Below, one piece after another: positions 34,715-43,757 of a DNA stretch of 64,000 bases. A program made the translations under genes and the position numbers. The stretch lies in the NCBI RefSeq assembly GCF_003946605.1, contig NZ_RHOQ01000001.1:434001-498000 (forward strand), read 5' to 3'. Each line of letters opens with the position of its first letter. Positions within the stretch are counted from its first letter, which is position 1. This stretch comes from Companilactobacillus baiquanensis (lineage in GTDB: Bacteria; Bacillota; Bacilli; Lactobacillales; Lactobacillaceae). A model generated the notes under the pieces. That model was not told the DNA's origin, searched no databases, and saw only the letters and a program-made list of their open reading frames with translations.

Positions 34715-35905
34715 TTAGTCTAAGATATCTGTAACAACACCAGCACCAACAGTACGTCCACCTTCACGAACAGTGAAACGTGTACCTTCTTCAACGGCAA
34801 CTGGAGCAATCAAGTCAACTTCAAAAGTAACTTGGTCACCAGGCATTACCATTTCAACGCCTTCTGGCAATTCGATAACACCAGTAACGTCAGTAGTATG
34901 GAAGTAGAATTGAGGACGGTAGTTTGAGAAGAATGGAGTATGACGTCCACCTTCTTCTTTTGTCATGATATAAACTTCACCCTTGAACTTTGTGTGAGTT
35001 TGGATTGAACCTGGTTTAGCAAGAACTTGTCCACGCTCAACTTGGTCACGGTTAATACCACGAAGAAGTACACCAACGTTATCTCCGGCTTCACCAAGAT
35101 CCAATGTCTTACGGAACATTTCAAGACCAGTAACAGTTGACTTGATAACGTCTTCCTTCAAACCAACGATTTCAACTTCATCACCGACTTTAACTTCACC
35201 ACGGTCAATACGACCAGAAGCAACAGTACCACGACCAGTGATTGTAAATACATCTTCAACAGGCATCATAAATGGTTTGTCTGTTTCACGTTTTGGTGTT
35301 GGGATGTATTCATCAATAATATCAAGAAGTTCTTCAACGTGTTTGATTTCCTCTGGGTCACCCTCAAGGGCCTTCAAAGCTGATCCACGAACGATAGGTG
35401 TATCGTCCCCAGGATAATCGTATTCTGAAAGTAATTCACGTACTTCCATTTCAACTAAGTCAACAAGTTCGTCATCATCAACAAGGTCTGTCTTGTTTAG
35501 GAATACAACGATGTATTCAACACCAACTTGACGAGCCAAAAGGATGTGTTCACGAGTTTGTGGCATAGGACCATCAGTTGCAGCAACAACAAGGATGGCA
35601 CCATCCATTTGTGCAGCACCAGTGATCATGTTCTTAACGTAGTCAGCATGTCCTGGAGCATCAATATGTGCATAGTGACGCTTTTCAGTTTCATACTCAA
35701 CGTGAGCTGTGTTGATTGTGATCCCACGTTCTTTTTCTTCTGGGGCCTTATCAATATCAGCGTAATCTTCAGCTTTAGCTAAACCTTTGTCAGCCAAAAC
35801 CTTTGTAATTGCGGCTGTTAATGTTGTCTTACCGTGGTCAACGTGACCAATTGTCCCAATATTTACATGGGGCTTTGTTCTCTCATAATGTTCTTTTTCT
35901 GCCAT
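34715..35905 (-). CDS. tuf: Elongation factor Tu
   Basis: A 396-residue GTPase delivering aminoacyl-tRNA to the ribosome. G1 GHVDHGKT at 20-27, G2 RGITI, G3 DAPGH, G4 NKTD and G5 SAL are all intact, with domains 2 and 3 complete. Codon use is strongly biased, fitting high expression. It is a lone tuf, not in a str operon, the standard lactobacillar arrangement. Confidence 0.98.
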   Translation of the reverse strand: MAEKEHYERTKPHVNIGTIGHVDHGKTTLTAAITKVLADKGLAKAEDYADIDKAPEEKERGITINTAHVEYETEKRHYAHIDAPGHADYVKNMITGAAQMDGAILVVAATDGPMPQTREHILLARQVGVEYIVVFLNKTDLVDDDELVDLVEMEVRELLSEYDYPGDDTPIVRGSALKALEGDPEEIKHVEELLDIIDEYIPTPKRETDKPFMMPVEDVFTITGRGTVASGRIDRGEVKVGDEVEIVGLKEDVIKSTVTGLEMFRKTLDLGEAGDNVGVLLRGINRDQVERGQVLAKPGSIQTHTKFKGEVYIMTKEEGGRHTPFFSNYRPQFYFHTTDVTGVIELPEGVEMVMPGDQVTFEVDLIAPVAVEEGTRFTVREGGRTVGAGVVTDILD

Positions 35906-35983
35906 TACAAAGAATCCTCCTAAAATTTCATTTCATAAGATTAATCCAAAGAAAATGTTCTTTAGATGACTCTTTACTGAAAA

Positions 35984-36011
35984 ATTATACTACTTTCAGG
36001 GGCGAAAGCAA
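35984..36011 (-). promoter_or_regulatory. tuf promoter
   Basis: Minus strand TTGCTT, 16-base spacer, consensus TATAAT, with a leader of about 70 bases before the start codon. Confidence 0.7.
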
Positions 36012-36109
36012 AGCAATTCAACGCAAATCGCCTACTAAAAATATACTCTTTGGATTATACGGGGCACAATCCAAATTGTAAATACTAATAACGAAAAAAA
36101 TGTATATTT

Positions 36110-37060
36110 TCATTGTTGAAACACATTTATTAAAGAATCGAACCTATCGACCCAACTCTTCACCTCTGAAAAGTGTGAATTGTCTTTAACATCAGACTCA
36201 TCTATAAGACCATACCTCAAAAGGAAAAGGTTTGTCCAGAGACTAGGGTCTTTTATTATATTTTCTCCAAACGGATAGACCATCGCCGCATAAAGAGATA
36301 ACTCACCACGTAAATTTTCTAGCTGAGTTTCATTTTTACTTCCGGACAATACTTTATCCAATTCGTCACACATTTTTAAGTAAACATCTGTTGACATGAT
36401 CGGCTTTAATTTTGAAGGTTCAAATGTTTTCATTTCACCATAAAATGAAATATCAATTTTTTCAGTTATGCCTAACTTATACAAGTTTTCAGCCAATTCA
36501 CTTTTCAATAGTGGATGTAAAAGTGGGTTTCCCAATAATAATTTACTTCCTGCTATGTAATCTTTTTTATCAAACTCTCGCATACTTCTGATCAACTGAA
36601 TTTGACTTACCATGGGTTTTGTTACGATTGAACGCAAATGTGTCAAAATACTTGTCATATGAGGCTTAAACGAACGTAAATGACGTTCTTCTGCTAGAGA
36701 AACACGACGCTTAAAATCCAATATAAATGAATCATCGATCGTTGAAAAATTATTGTTATTGTAGTAATTGATAATTTGATTAGCCAACAAAAAATCATTA
36801 TTTTCCAACACAATATCAGCTGCAAGTTTAGCCGCATCTGCATTGCTAAGGTAATAATTAAAATAGTCTAAAATAACTGCTTCAGCATCGTCAGCTTTTT
36901 TTAGGTTCAACAAAGAAGCAGCCAATCCTTGATTGATTAAAAAGGATGGCTGCATAGTATATGCTTCGGTATAAAGTTCAGTGGCTTCATCCCAATCACC
37001 TTTATTGAATGCATCGTCAGCTGCGTCTAATATCTTTTTTAGGTTATCTGAGTCGTCCAT
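36110..37060 (-). CDS. TPR-like protein of unknown function
   Basis: A 316-residue acidic, soluble protein with no signal peptide or membrane segment. Residues ~1-75 form two or three tetratricopeptide-like helix pairs (AFNKGDWDEATELYTEAY, then INQGLAASLLNLKKADDAE). The rest is helical without a domain I recognise. It lies 31 bp after rnjB in the same direction with an AGAGG ribosome site, so it is probably co-transcribed; a role in a protein complex linked to RNA decay or translation is only a guess. Confidence 0.75.
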   Translation of the reverse strand: MDDSDNLKKILDAADDAFNKGDWDEATELYTEAYTMQPSFLINQGLAASLLNLKKADDAEAVILDYFNYYLSNADAAKLAADIVLENNDFLLANQIINYYNNNNFSTIDDSFILDFKRRVSLAEERHLRSFKPHMTSILTHLRSIVTKPMVSQIQLIRSMREFDKKDYIAGSKLLLGNPLLHPLLKSELAENLYKLGITEKIDISFYGEMKTFEPSKLKPIMSTDVYLKMCDELDKVLSGSKNETQLENLRGELSLYAAMVYPFGENIIKDPSLWTNLFLLRYGLIDESDVKDNSHFSEVKSWVDRFDSLINVFQQ

Positions 37061-37091
37061 AAAATACCTCTTTATAGAAGATCAATTGATC

Positions 37092-38789
37092 TTACTTTTT
37101 AGATTTGCGATGTCTATTTTGATTAACTTCCATAATAACTGGCAAGATAACCGGATGGCGATTTGTTTGTTCATACAAGAAATGGTTCAGCTTATCTCTA
37201 ACACCTTGTTTTAAATCAGACCAATCAAAATCCTTACTATTTTGCAAGTAATCAACAATAGTATCGACGATTAAATCTGAACTCTCGCTTAATAAATCTC
37301 GACTTGCACGCATATATACGAATCCGCGGGCTGTTATTTTAGGTTTAGCAATAACTTTCTTTTTCTTACGATCAATAGTAGCGACGGCAATAAAGACACC
37401 ATCTTCAGCCAACAACTCTCGATCACGGAGAACGATACTTCCAATATCACCAATACCGATACCATCGATCATTGTATCTCCAGCTTCAACACCCTTACCT
37501 AAATAGAATTGTCCGTTTTCATAATTTAAAACGTCACCCTTTTTAGTTAAGAAAATGTTTTGATAAGGTACGCCCGTTTCATGGGCGATTCTAGCATGTG
37601 CGTCTAATAATCTATATTCGCCTTGTATTGGAACAATATTTTCAGGATTTAACAAGTTAATCATCAACTGCAGATCCGTTTTATTAGCGTGACCTGATGA
37701 ATGGAGATCATCGCCTAATGATTTAACTTCTGCTCCAGTTCTATAAATAGCATCACGTGTCTTAGCAAAGCTTGTATCCATTGCGTGAGAAGGTGTTGTA
37801 GCGATAAATACTAAATCACCCTTCTCAATTTGAAATTTAGTTTTTGAGGCTGGATTGGCCATTTTAAGCAACAGCTTAATTGGTTCACCCATTCTACCTG
37901 TCTCAATAACAACTAATTTATTAGGATCTACATCCCCTAATTCCTTAGCTTTAACGATAAGTTTTTTATTGTCGATCTTCAAATAGCCAAATCTCATGGC
38001 TGTTTTAAGAATTCTTTCAGCATCTGTTCCTGACAAATAGACTTGTCTTCCAGTTTGATCGGCTGCATCAAGGACTTGTTGCATTCTTTGAATATTAGAA
38101 GCTACTTGAGCAACGACTATTCTTCCATTATGATAATTAAACATATCAAGAATGTATTCAAAAATATCACGTTCATTTGAATTTTCATATGGAGATTCAG
38201 CATTTGCCGAGTCACTTAATAAGGCAAGAACTCGCTCGCTACCAATTTTGGCAATACGTCCAAAATCGGTACGATATGTTGGGACTGCCGCTTGATCAAA
38301 TTTAAAATCACCAGTATAAACAATTTGACCTTCACTAGTTTTAATATCAATTCCTAATGAACCAGGGATTGAATGTGTTGTCTTGAAAAATGCCACTGTA
38401 GCTTCTTCAAAGTCAATTGCTGTATTTTCATCAATAACATGAAAATCATCAAATTTTTTAGTACGACGGTCATTAGAACAAACTATTTTAGCCAATTCAA
38501 TAGTCATCTTTGAACCGAAAACAGGAATATCATAATCACCTATCAAATAAGGTAGTGCGCCAATTGCATCGGCATGACCGTGTGATAGAAAAATTCCAAC
38601 GACTTTATTAATATTTTCTTTTATATAAGTCATATCTGGAACGACTACATCAATTCCGTATAGATCATTATCAGGATATTGTAAGCCAATATCTAAAATA
38701 TAAATTTCATTGTTAACTTCGACGGCATACATATTCTTACCGTTTTCACGTACTCCGCTTAATATAACAATTTTTATTTTTTTGCTCAT
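37092..38789 (-). CDS. rnjB: Ribonuclease J2
   Basis: A 565-residue metallo-beta-lactamase/beta-CASP nuclease. The metal motif reads HGHADAIG (H70, H72, D74, A75): the canonical second-metal His is Ala, as in RnjB rather than RnjA, which is the separate gene at 59339 with HGHEDHIGG. The C-terminal GEYRLLDAHARIAH and HSSGHANKTDLQ segments are the beta-CASP motifs. Family knowledge: J2 has weak activity alone and partners J1 in mRNA and rRNA processing. The start at 38789 lies after GAGAGATGAAATA. Confidence 0.92.
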   Translation of the reverse strand: MSKKIKIVILSGVRENGKNMYAVEVNNEIYILDIGLQYPDNDLYGIDVVVPDMTYIKENINKVVGIFLSHGHADAIGALPYLIGDYDIPVFGSKMTIELAKIVCSNDRRTKKFDDFHVIDENTAIDFEEATVAFFKTTHSIPGSLGIDIKTSEGQIVYTGDFKFDQAAVPTYRTDFGRIAKIGSERVLALLSDSANAESPYENSNERDIFEYILDMFNYHNGRIVVAQVASNIQRMQQVLDAADQTGRQVYLSGTDAERILKTAMRFGYLKIDNKKLIVKAKELGDVDPNKLVVIETGRMGEPIKLLLKMANPASKTKFQIEKGDLVFIATTPSHAMDTSFAKTRDAIYRTGAEVKSLGDDLHSSGHANKTDLQLMINLLNPENIVPIQGEYRLLDAHARIAHETGVPYQNIFLTKKGDVLNYENGQFYLGKGVEAGDTMIDGIGIGDIGSIVLRDRELLAEDGVFIAVATIDRKKKKVIAKPKITARGFVYMRASRDLLSESSDLIVDTIVDYLQNSKDFDWSDLKQGVRDKLNHFLYEQTNRHPVILPVIMEVNQNRHRKSKK

Positions 38790-38887
38790 TATTTCATCTC
38801 TCATTTCGTAAATATGGATAGATAACAATATCTAATTGTCGTTTTGAGTCCCTCTACTTAAGACTACTTGATATGTACCTGATTGTT

Positions 38888-38916
38888 ATTCTATCACACC
38901 ACATAATAAATTGAAA
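38888..38916 (-). promoter_or_regulatory. rnjB promoter
   Basis: Minus strand TTTCAA, 17-base spacer, TAGAAT, with a leader of ~90 bases that contains two short hairpins (for example TAGATA / TATCTA). Confidence 0.45.
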
Positions 38917-38924
38917 TTTAGCGA

Positions 38925-38958
38925 AAAAAATAGGAAATTCCATTACGGAATTTCCTAA
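38925..38958 (-). terminator. Terminator of rpsO
   Basis: Perfect stem GGAAATTCC / GGAATTTCC with a five-to-six-base loop and a T run on the minus strand, just after rpsO. Confidence 0.9.
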
Positions 38959-38966
38959 AATATATA

Positions 38967-39236
38967 TTAACGACGTAGACCAAGTGACTTGATTAATTCA
39001 CGGTAACGTTGAACATCATTATCTCTAAGATATTTAAGCAAGTTACGACGGTGACCAATCTTCTTCAACAAACCAACATATGAATGGTGGTCCTTCTTGT
39101 TAACCTTTAAGTGATCATTTAATGAGTTAATATCATAAGTTAAAACAGCAATTTGTACTTCTGGAGAACCAGTGTCTCCTTCTTTACGAGCATATTGCTT
39201 AATAATTTCTGTTTTCTTTTCTTTTGAAATAGCCAT
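38967..39236 (-). CDS. rpsO: 30S ribosomal protein S15
   Basis: An 89-residue protein, exactly the usual S15 length, with the conserved [11 protein letters not shown] and [22 protein letters not shown] blocks that bind 16S rRNA. The start at 39236 (Met-Ala-Ile-Ser) follows AAGGTG; the upstream GTG/ATG codons overlap it. A structured leader upstream suggests S15 autoregulation. Confidence 0.97.
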   Translation of the reverse strand: MAISKEKKTEIIKQYARKEGDTGSPEVQIAVLTYDINSLNDHLKVNKKDHHSYVGLLKKIGHRRNLLKYLRDNDVQRYRELIKSLGLRR

Positions 39237-39239
39237 TTC

Positions 39240-39316
39240 ATTCACCTTTTCCTAATTAATTTAGCCAAACTATGCAAGACGCTGGTGAGTCGCCAAACAG
39301 AGCATGGTTAGTACGA
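39240..39316 (-). promoter_or_regulatory. Possible S15-binding rpsO leader
   Basis: Between the promoter and the ribosome site, minus strand, lies an ~80-base leader with GC-richer pieces (CTGTTTGGCGACTCACCAGC, then GTCTTGCATAG) able to form a multi-stem structure in otherwise AT-rich DNA. S15 leaders of Firmicutes commonly act this way; I did not fold it. Confidence 0.4.
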
Positions 39317-39322
39317 TTAAAT

Positions 39323-39351
39323 AGTTTACTATAAACTCCACTTACTTTCAA
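39323..39351 (-). promoter_or_regulatory. rpsO promoter
   Basis: Minus strand TTGAAA, 17-base spacer, TAAACT. Confidence 0.55.
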
Positions 39352-39415
39352 TATGAAAATTTTATTAATCTTGATGAATTATCATAAAGCAATTCAATTA
39401 ATTACAAATAATTTA

Positions 39416-39444
39416 TTGCAATGAAACTATCAATTATGTATAAT
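39416..39444 (+). promoter_or_regulatory. rpsT promoter
   Basis: TTGCAA, 17-base spacer, TATAAT; the start lies about 38 bases before the rpsT ATG. Confidence 0.75.
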
Positions 39445-39489
39445 TCTATGTATTGAGTTTAAGTCAGTAGGTAATCGGAGGTGAAATAG

Positions 39490-39738
39490 ATGCCACAAAT
39501 TAAATCAGCAATCAAGCGTGTGAAGTCTGCAGAAAAGGCTAACCTTCGCAACAGTTCACAACGTAATGCTATGCGTTCAGCTATCAAGAACTTTGAAAGT
39601 TCAGCTGCTAATAACGCCGACAATAAAGAAGATTTATTCAGATCAGCAGTTCGTGCTATTGATATGGCTAAATCAAAAGGTCTTATCAAAGCTAACAAGG
39701 CTGCCCGTGATAAGTCAAGACTTGCTAAAATGAATTAA
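39490..39738 (+). CDS. rpsT: 30S ribosomal protein S20
   Basis: An 82-residue helical, lysine-rich protein starting [18 protein letters not shown], the S20 signature. It binds 16S rRNA early in 30S assembly. RBS CGGAGGTGAAATAG. Monocistronic, divergent from rpsO. Confidence 0.97.
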   Translation: MPQIKSAIKRVKSAEKANLRNSSQRNAMRSAIKNFESSAANNADNKEDLFRSAVRAIDMAKSKGLIKANKAARDKSRLAKMN

Positions 39739-39741
39739 GAC

Positions 39742-39773
39742 ATAAGCAACTAAATGGTTGCTTATTTTTTTTG
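39742..39773 (+). terminator. Terminator of rpsT
   Basis: ATAAGCAAC / GTTGCTTAT with an ATAAATG-type loop followed by eight Ts. Confidence 0.9.
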
Positions 39774-39776
39774 CAC

Positions 39777-39816
39777 AAAAAAAGAGTCGTGATCTCAAAG
39801 TCACAACTCTTTTTTA
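39777..39816 (-). terminator. Terminator of the comEA-comEC-holA operon
   Basis: AAAGAGTCGTGA / TCACAACTCTTT with A/T runs, located between the holA stop and the rpsT terminator. Confidence 0.85.
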
Positions 39817-39833
39817 GTTTAAAAGAACATATA

Positions 39834-40847
39834 TTACGCAAATTTAGCAATGAATAAATCAAAAAGTAATTCCTTATCACCTTGTCCGGATTTAATTTGG
39901 TAATCTAAATCAACAATTGAGTGAAACATCATGATCAACTGTTGAATTTCCAAATTTCTAGCTTGTTTTAATGACATTTTGACACGATATGGATGTAATT
40001 TTAAATTTTTGGATATTGTTGACTCCGATAAACCGCGTTCGCTAAGTATTTTTGTCTGAATCAAGGTTCTCAATTGTGACATTAAAATGGCAACCAATAA
40101 AATTGGATCGATCTTTTGTAATAAAAATTGTTGATATAATTCTTCTGCTTGATAAATATTTTGAGCCAATATTTGATTCATCAACTCAAATACATTGTCA
40201 TCCAAACTTTGTGGGACTAATTCATTAACAGCCTTTTCGTCAATAACCTTTGATTGTAAAGCATATAGTTTTAACTTTTCCAGTTGATTAACAATTTGAG
40301 AATAATTACCCTGAGTTTTATTGATCAGTAAATCTAATGCTTCTCTATTTATAGAATAACCATCATTTCTAAGATCTTCATTTATAGTTTTGACCAAACG
40401 TCCACTATCCATTTTGCTGGCATCAACCATCACGGCTGATTTTTTAAGTTGTTTAACAATCTTTTTACGTGAATCTAGTTTATCGTACGTAGCAAAGATG
40501 ACCATAATAGTCGATGGTGTAGGATTTTTAACATATTCCGTTAACAGATCCATATTTTGATCAACAAAGTTTTTGGATTTTTCTCCAGTCAAAAAGTATG
40601 GGTGATTGATAAAGACCAAACGTTTTTCACCAAAAAAAGGTGCTGATATAGCTTCATTGATTGCATCGTCCAAAGATGTATCTTCTAAATCAAATGAAGA
40701 GAAGTTCATATCCCTTTCTTCTGGTAGTAAAAGATCCTTAAATGTTTTTTCAATTTGGTCAACAAAAACTTCTTCTTTTCCAGTTACAAGATAAACATTT
40801 TGAATATTTGATTTTCTTAATTCATTTTTTAATTCCGTTATTTTCAA
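39834..40847 (-). CDS. holA: DNA polymerase III delta subunit
   Basis: A 337-residue clamp-loader wrench subunit. N-terminal NVYLVTGKEEVFVDQIEK (about 17-34) and the three-domain AAA+-like layout without Walker motifs are typical, with the collar domain at the C-terminus. Start is a TTG at 40847 with GGGTGA upstream; it overlaps the comEC end by 26 bp, the common comEC-holA linkage in Firmicutes. Confidence 0.92.
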   Translation of the reverse strand: MKITELKNELRKSNIQNVYLVTGKEEVFVDQIEKTFKDLLLPEERDMNFSSFDLEDTSLDDAINEAISAPFFGEKRLVFINHPYFLTGEKSKNFVDQNMDLLTEYVKNPTPSTIMVIFATYDKLDSRKKIVKQLKKSAVMVDASKMDSGRLVKTINEDLRNDGYSINREALDLLINKTQGNYSQIVNQLEKLKLYALQSKVIDEKAVNELVPQSLDDNVFELMNQILAQNIYQAEELYQQFLLQKIDPILLVAILMSQLRTLIQTKILSERGLSESTISKNLKLHPYRVKMSLKQARNLEIQQLIMMFHSIVDLDYQIKSGQGDKELLFDLFIAKFA

Positions 40848-43080
40848 TTAATTCACCCTTTAAAAAAGTTTTTATCTTGTTATTTTGCATAAGCGGATAA
40901 TAATACCAAGTAATCATACCATAATCTGCGGTATTCATATGTTGTACCTGATGATTATCATATCGTTTGATAGTCTCCTTATTTGGATGACCGTAACGAT
41001 TATTTACTCCTGCAGATATAAACGCTATATCTGGCTTTGCTTTCTTTAACAGATCATTTCCACTCGACGTTTTAGAACCATGGTGTCCGGCCTTCAAGTA
41101 ATCAATTTTTATTTGATAATCGTTTAATATCTTCTTTTCACTATCAATATCAAGATCTCCAGTAAACAACCAAGATTTACCATTAATAGAAGCTAACAAA
41201 GTTAGTGAATCTCCATTCTCACCAATACTTCTTTTCTTAGGCCACAGAACATTCCAAATAATTCCATTGGTTTCAAAATTATCTCCCTGTTTTAATGAAG
41301 TAAACTTTATTTTTGGGTGCTCATTAATGATAGTTTTGATGGACTTATTATCTTGTAACCCACTACCAAAACTTACTTCCAAAACGGGAAATTGATCCAA
41401 TAAAGTAGGTAAATTTCCCATATGATCAACATCCTTATGTGACAAAAATACTCTATCAATTTTATTAATACCCTTTGATTTAAGATAAGGTATAGTAGAA
41501 GTTTCCACTTGATTTTTACTACTCCTTTTTTGCCAGTTTCTTTGTGGAAACGACAACTTACCACCAGTATCAATTAAAAATGTTTTTCTAATAAATGGAG
41601 TTGTAATGAGAATACTATCACCTTGTCCAACATCTATTAGAGATACTTGACCAAATAATGGAACCTTATTAAAAATAATGGCCATCGTAAATACAAACAG
41701 ATAACTTTTTAAGTATATATTTTTAACATTCTTTGTTTCTAAATTAAATAGACTAAGAACTATTAAAATTAAAACAACGACTAAGGAAAACTTCCCTGTG
41801 ATCAGAATGAACTGTCTATTTAGAGAAATATTTTCTAAAAACGAGTAAATGATTTCAAAAAAATCATTTACTAAATTCCATATTGAAAGATCAGGTAATA
41901 TAGAAGAAAGAATTGTAGTCGGAAGTATAACATACGAAAAAAATGGAACAAAAAGTAAATTTGCTATCAAGATCAACCAACTGAACTGATATGTATACGT
42001 GGAAATAATCGGCAAACTAACTAAATTAAGTTTAAATGTCGCCATCAAAGCATTACTGGACTTATAGATAAACAATAAGGAAAAGGATAGTAAAAAACTC
42101 AATTGACCACCCATGTCCAAAATTGATTTCGGTTGTACAAAAAGACAAATCATCAAGGTTAGACTAAAAATATCTAAACTACTAAATTGTAATTTACTTT
42201 TAGTCAAAATAATTCCAATCAATGTTAATAAAATGGCTCTCCAAATTCCGATTTTTGATCCAACTAAAACCCCATAGGCTGGTAAAAGGAACAACAACAT
42301 CCAGTCGGTCAGTTCCCTTATGACTTTAATGGTAGAAAAAAATTTTCTAAAAAAAGTTACAAATATCAACACATGTAGCCCAGAAAGACTAAATAGATGA
42401 ATAATACCAAGAACACTTAGACTACTAAAAAAATCTTTCTCTTCTCCATTACTGTAGCCTAGTAAAAGACTTTGGCTATGTATTTTTAACCATTTTGGTA
42501 ATGTATTTAGTTTTTTTAAATAATGTATTCGTAAAACATTTATTCTTTCAACAATCGTTTTTGGAATATAAGTTTTAAGATCATTCATTTTTACTAATTT
42601 AATTGAATAATAAATATTTTTATTACTCAAAAATTTTTGATAATCAAATTCACCCGGATTCCGAGTTGCTTTAATTTTTTCCACGTTATCAATGGAACCA
42701 ATAAATTCAACAGGATCAGATAAAGATTGCCACATTTGTTTTTCTTTAAGATTCTTTAATTGATAAATGAATCTAACGTTTTGACCATCGACTAAGGTGT
42801 CACCGCTTAGTAAATCCCCATTTATCTTCGTATGATCTGGGAAAATGACTAATTTGGATTCTTGTGGGTTAATTTCAGATGTTGCCTTAATATTATTAAC
42901 TCGAATAAAGAAGGTACCGCCTAATAAAATCATTAATAACATTAATAATGGTCGCTTCAACAAAATTACTCGTAACAATAGTAAAAGCATCAATATAATC
43001 CAAATGATTTTGTGATCACTGGTCAAAACTTCAGCCATGAAGTAGCAAAGTAATGCCGGAAAAATAAAATAATTCTTCAT
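40822..43080 (-). CDS. comEC: DNA internalization protein ComEC/Rec2
   Basis: A 752-residue membrane protein of full length: an N-terminal soluble part (about 30-160), a competence domain of many membrane helices with LFSLSGLHVLIF, and a C-terminal metallo-beta-lactamase domain with LIDVGQGDSILI, LSHKDVDHMGN and KAGHHGSKTSS. It forms the channel that brings single-stranded DNA into the cell. Its ATG abuts the comEA stop with no gap, so translation is coupled. No frameshift is seen, so the gene looks intact. comEB is absent between comEA and comEC, which is common. Confidence 0.93.
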   Translation of the reverse strand: MKNYFIFPALLCYFMAEVLTSDHKIIWIILMLLLLLRVILLKRPLLMLLMILLGGTFFIRVNNIKATSEINPQESKLVIFPDHTKINGDLLSGDTLVDGQNVRFIYQLKNLKEKQMWQSLSDPVEFIGSIDNVEKIKATRNPGEFDYQKFLSNKNIYYSIKLVKMNDLKTYIPKTIVERINVLRIHYLKKLNTLPKWLKIHSQSLLLGYSNGEEKDFFSSLSVLGIIHLFSLSGLHVLIFVTFFRKFFSTIKVIRELTDWMLLFLLPAYGVLVGSKIGIWRAILLTLIGIILTKSKLQFSSLDIFSLTLMICLFVQPKSILDMGGQLSFLLSFSLLFIYKSSNALMATFKLNLVSLPIISTYTYQFSWLILIANLLFVPFFSYVILPTTILSSILPDLSIWNLVNDFFEIIYSFLENISLNRQFILITGKFSLVVVLILIVLSLFNLETKNVKNIYLKSYLFVFTMAIIFNKVPLFGQVSLIDVGQGDSILITTPFIRKTFLIDTGGKLSFPQRNWQKRSSKNQVETSTIPYLKSKGINKIDRVFLSHKDVDHMGNLPTLLDQFPVLEVSFGSGLQDNKSIKTIINEHPKIKFTSLKQGDNFETNGIIWNVLWPKKRSIGENGDSLTLLASINGKSWLFTGDLDIDSEKKILNDYQIKIDYLKAGHHGSKTSSGNDLLKKAKPDIAFISAGVNNRYGHPNKETIKRYDNHQVQHMNTADYGMITWYYYPLMQNNKIKTFLKGELIENNGIKK

Positions 43081-43674
43081 TTAAACGGTCAATTGATCTT
43101 TCAAGGATTCTAAAGTTTTATCACCTATTCCCGAAACTTTTGTTAAATCCTTCAAACTTTTAAAATTACCATTCTGTTCTCTAAACTCAATAATTTTTTG
43201 AGCCTTTTTAGGACCAATTCCAGTGACTGCTTGGAAATCTTCAACTTTAGCAGAATTTATATTCACAGGACTCTTACTTTCTGAGCCCTTATTCTCTGTT
43301 TTATTTTCTGAAGTATCACCAATTCTAGGAACAATAATTTGCATCTGATCAGTTACTTTTTGTGCTTGATTCACTTGTTTTATATCAGCATCTTCCGTAA
43401 TGCCACCAGCCAATTTAATCACTTCTTGAGTAATTGCACCTTCCTTTAATCGGTAAACACCTGGTGATTTAACTGCACCTTGAATATCTATCATAAGTAT
43501 CTTTTCTGCTGATTTTTTAGGTAGATCGGGCTTTTTTTGAATTGATTCTGTCTTTATAGGCACCGGTTTTGATGCTTGCTTAGTATTTAAATTCCAGATT
43601 CCAAACCCTAGGGCTAAAAATATCAAAACTATAATAGCTTTATTATCACGACTAAATTTTAAAATTTTTTCCAT
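43081..43674 (-). CDS. comEA: Competence DNA receptor ComEA
   Basis: About 197 residues: one N-terminal membrane helix (about 13-29), an SLBB-like domain (about 55-118) and two C-terminal helix-hairpin-helix motifs, VNINSAKVEDFQAVTGIGPKKA and SLKDLTKVSGIGDKT. It binds double-stranded DNA at the cell surface and passes it to ComEC. Start at 43674 follows GAGGTG. First gene of the operon. Confidence 0.93.
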   Translation of the reverse strand: MEKILKFSRDNKAIIVLIFLALGFGIWNLNTKQASKPVPIKTESIQKKPDLPKKSAEKILMIDIQGAVKSPGVYRLKEGAITQEVIKLAGGITEDADIKQVNQAQKVTDQMQIIVPRIGDTSENKTENKGSESKSPVNINSAKVEDFQAVTGIGPKKAQKIIEFREQNGNFKSLKDLTKVSGIGDKTLESLKDQLTV

Positions 43675-43720
43675 TTCATTCACCTCAATAAAAAATACGA
43701 TGAAAATTCAAAAATTGACG

Positions 43721-43754
43721 AAAAAAAAGATGTGACGCAAGTCACACCTTATTT
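43721..43754 (-). terminator. Terminator of the ftsW-ylbG-rsmD-coaD-sepM operon
   Basis: Minus strand AGGTGTGAC / GTCACATCT with a TTGC loop and an eight-base T run, just after the protease gene. Confidence 0.88.
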
Positions 43755-43757
43755 AGC

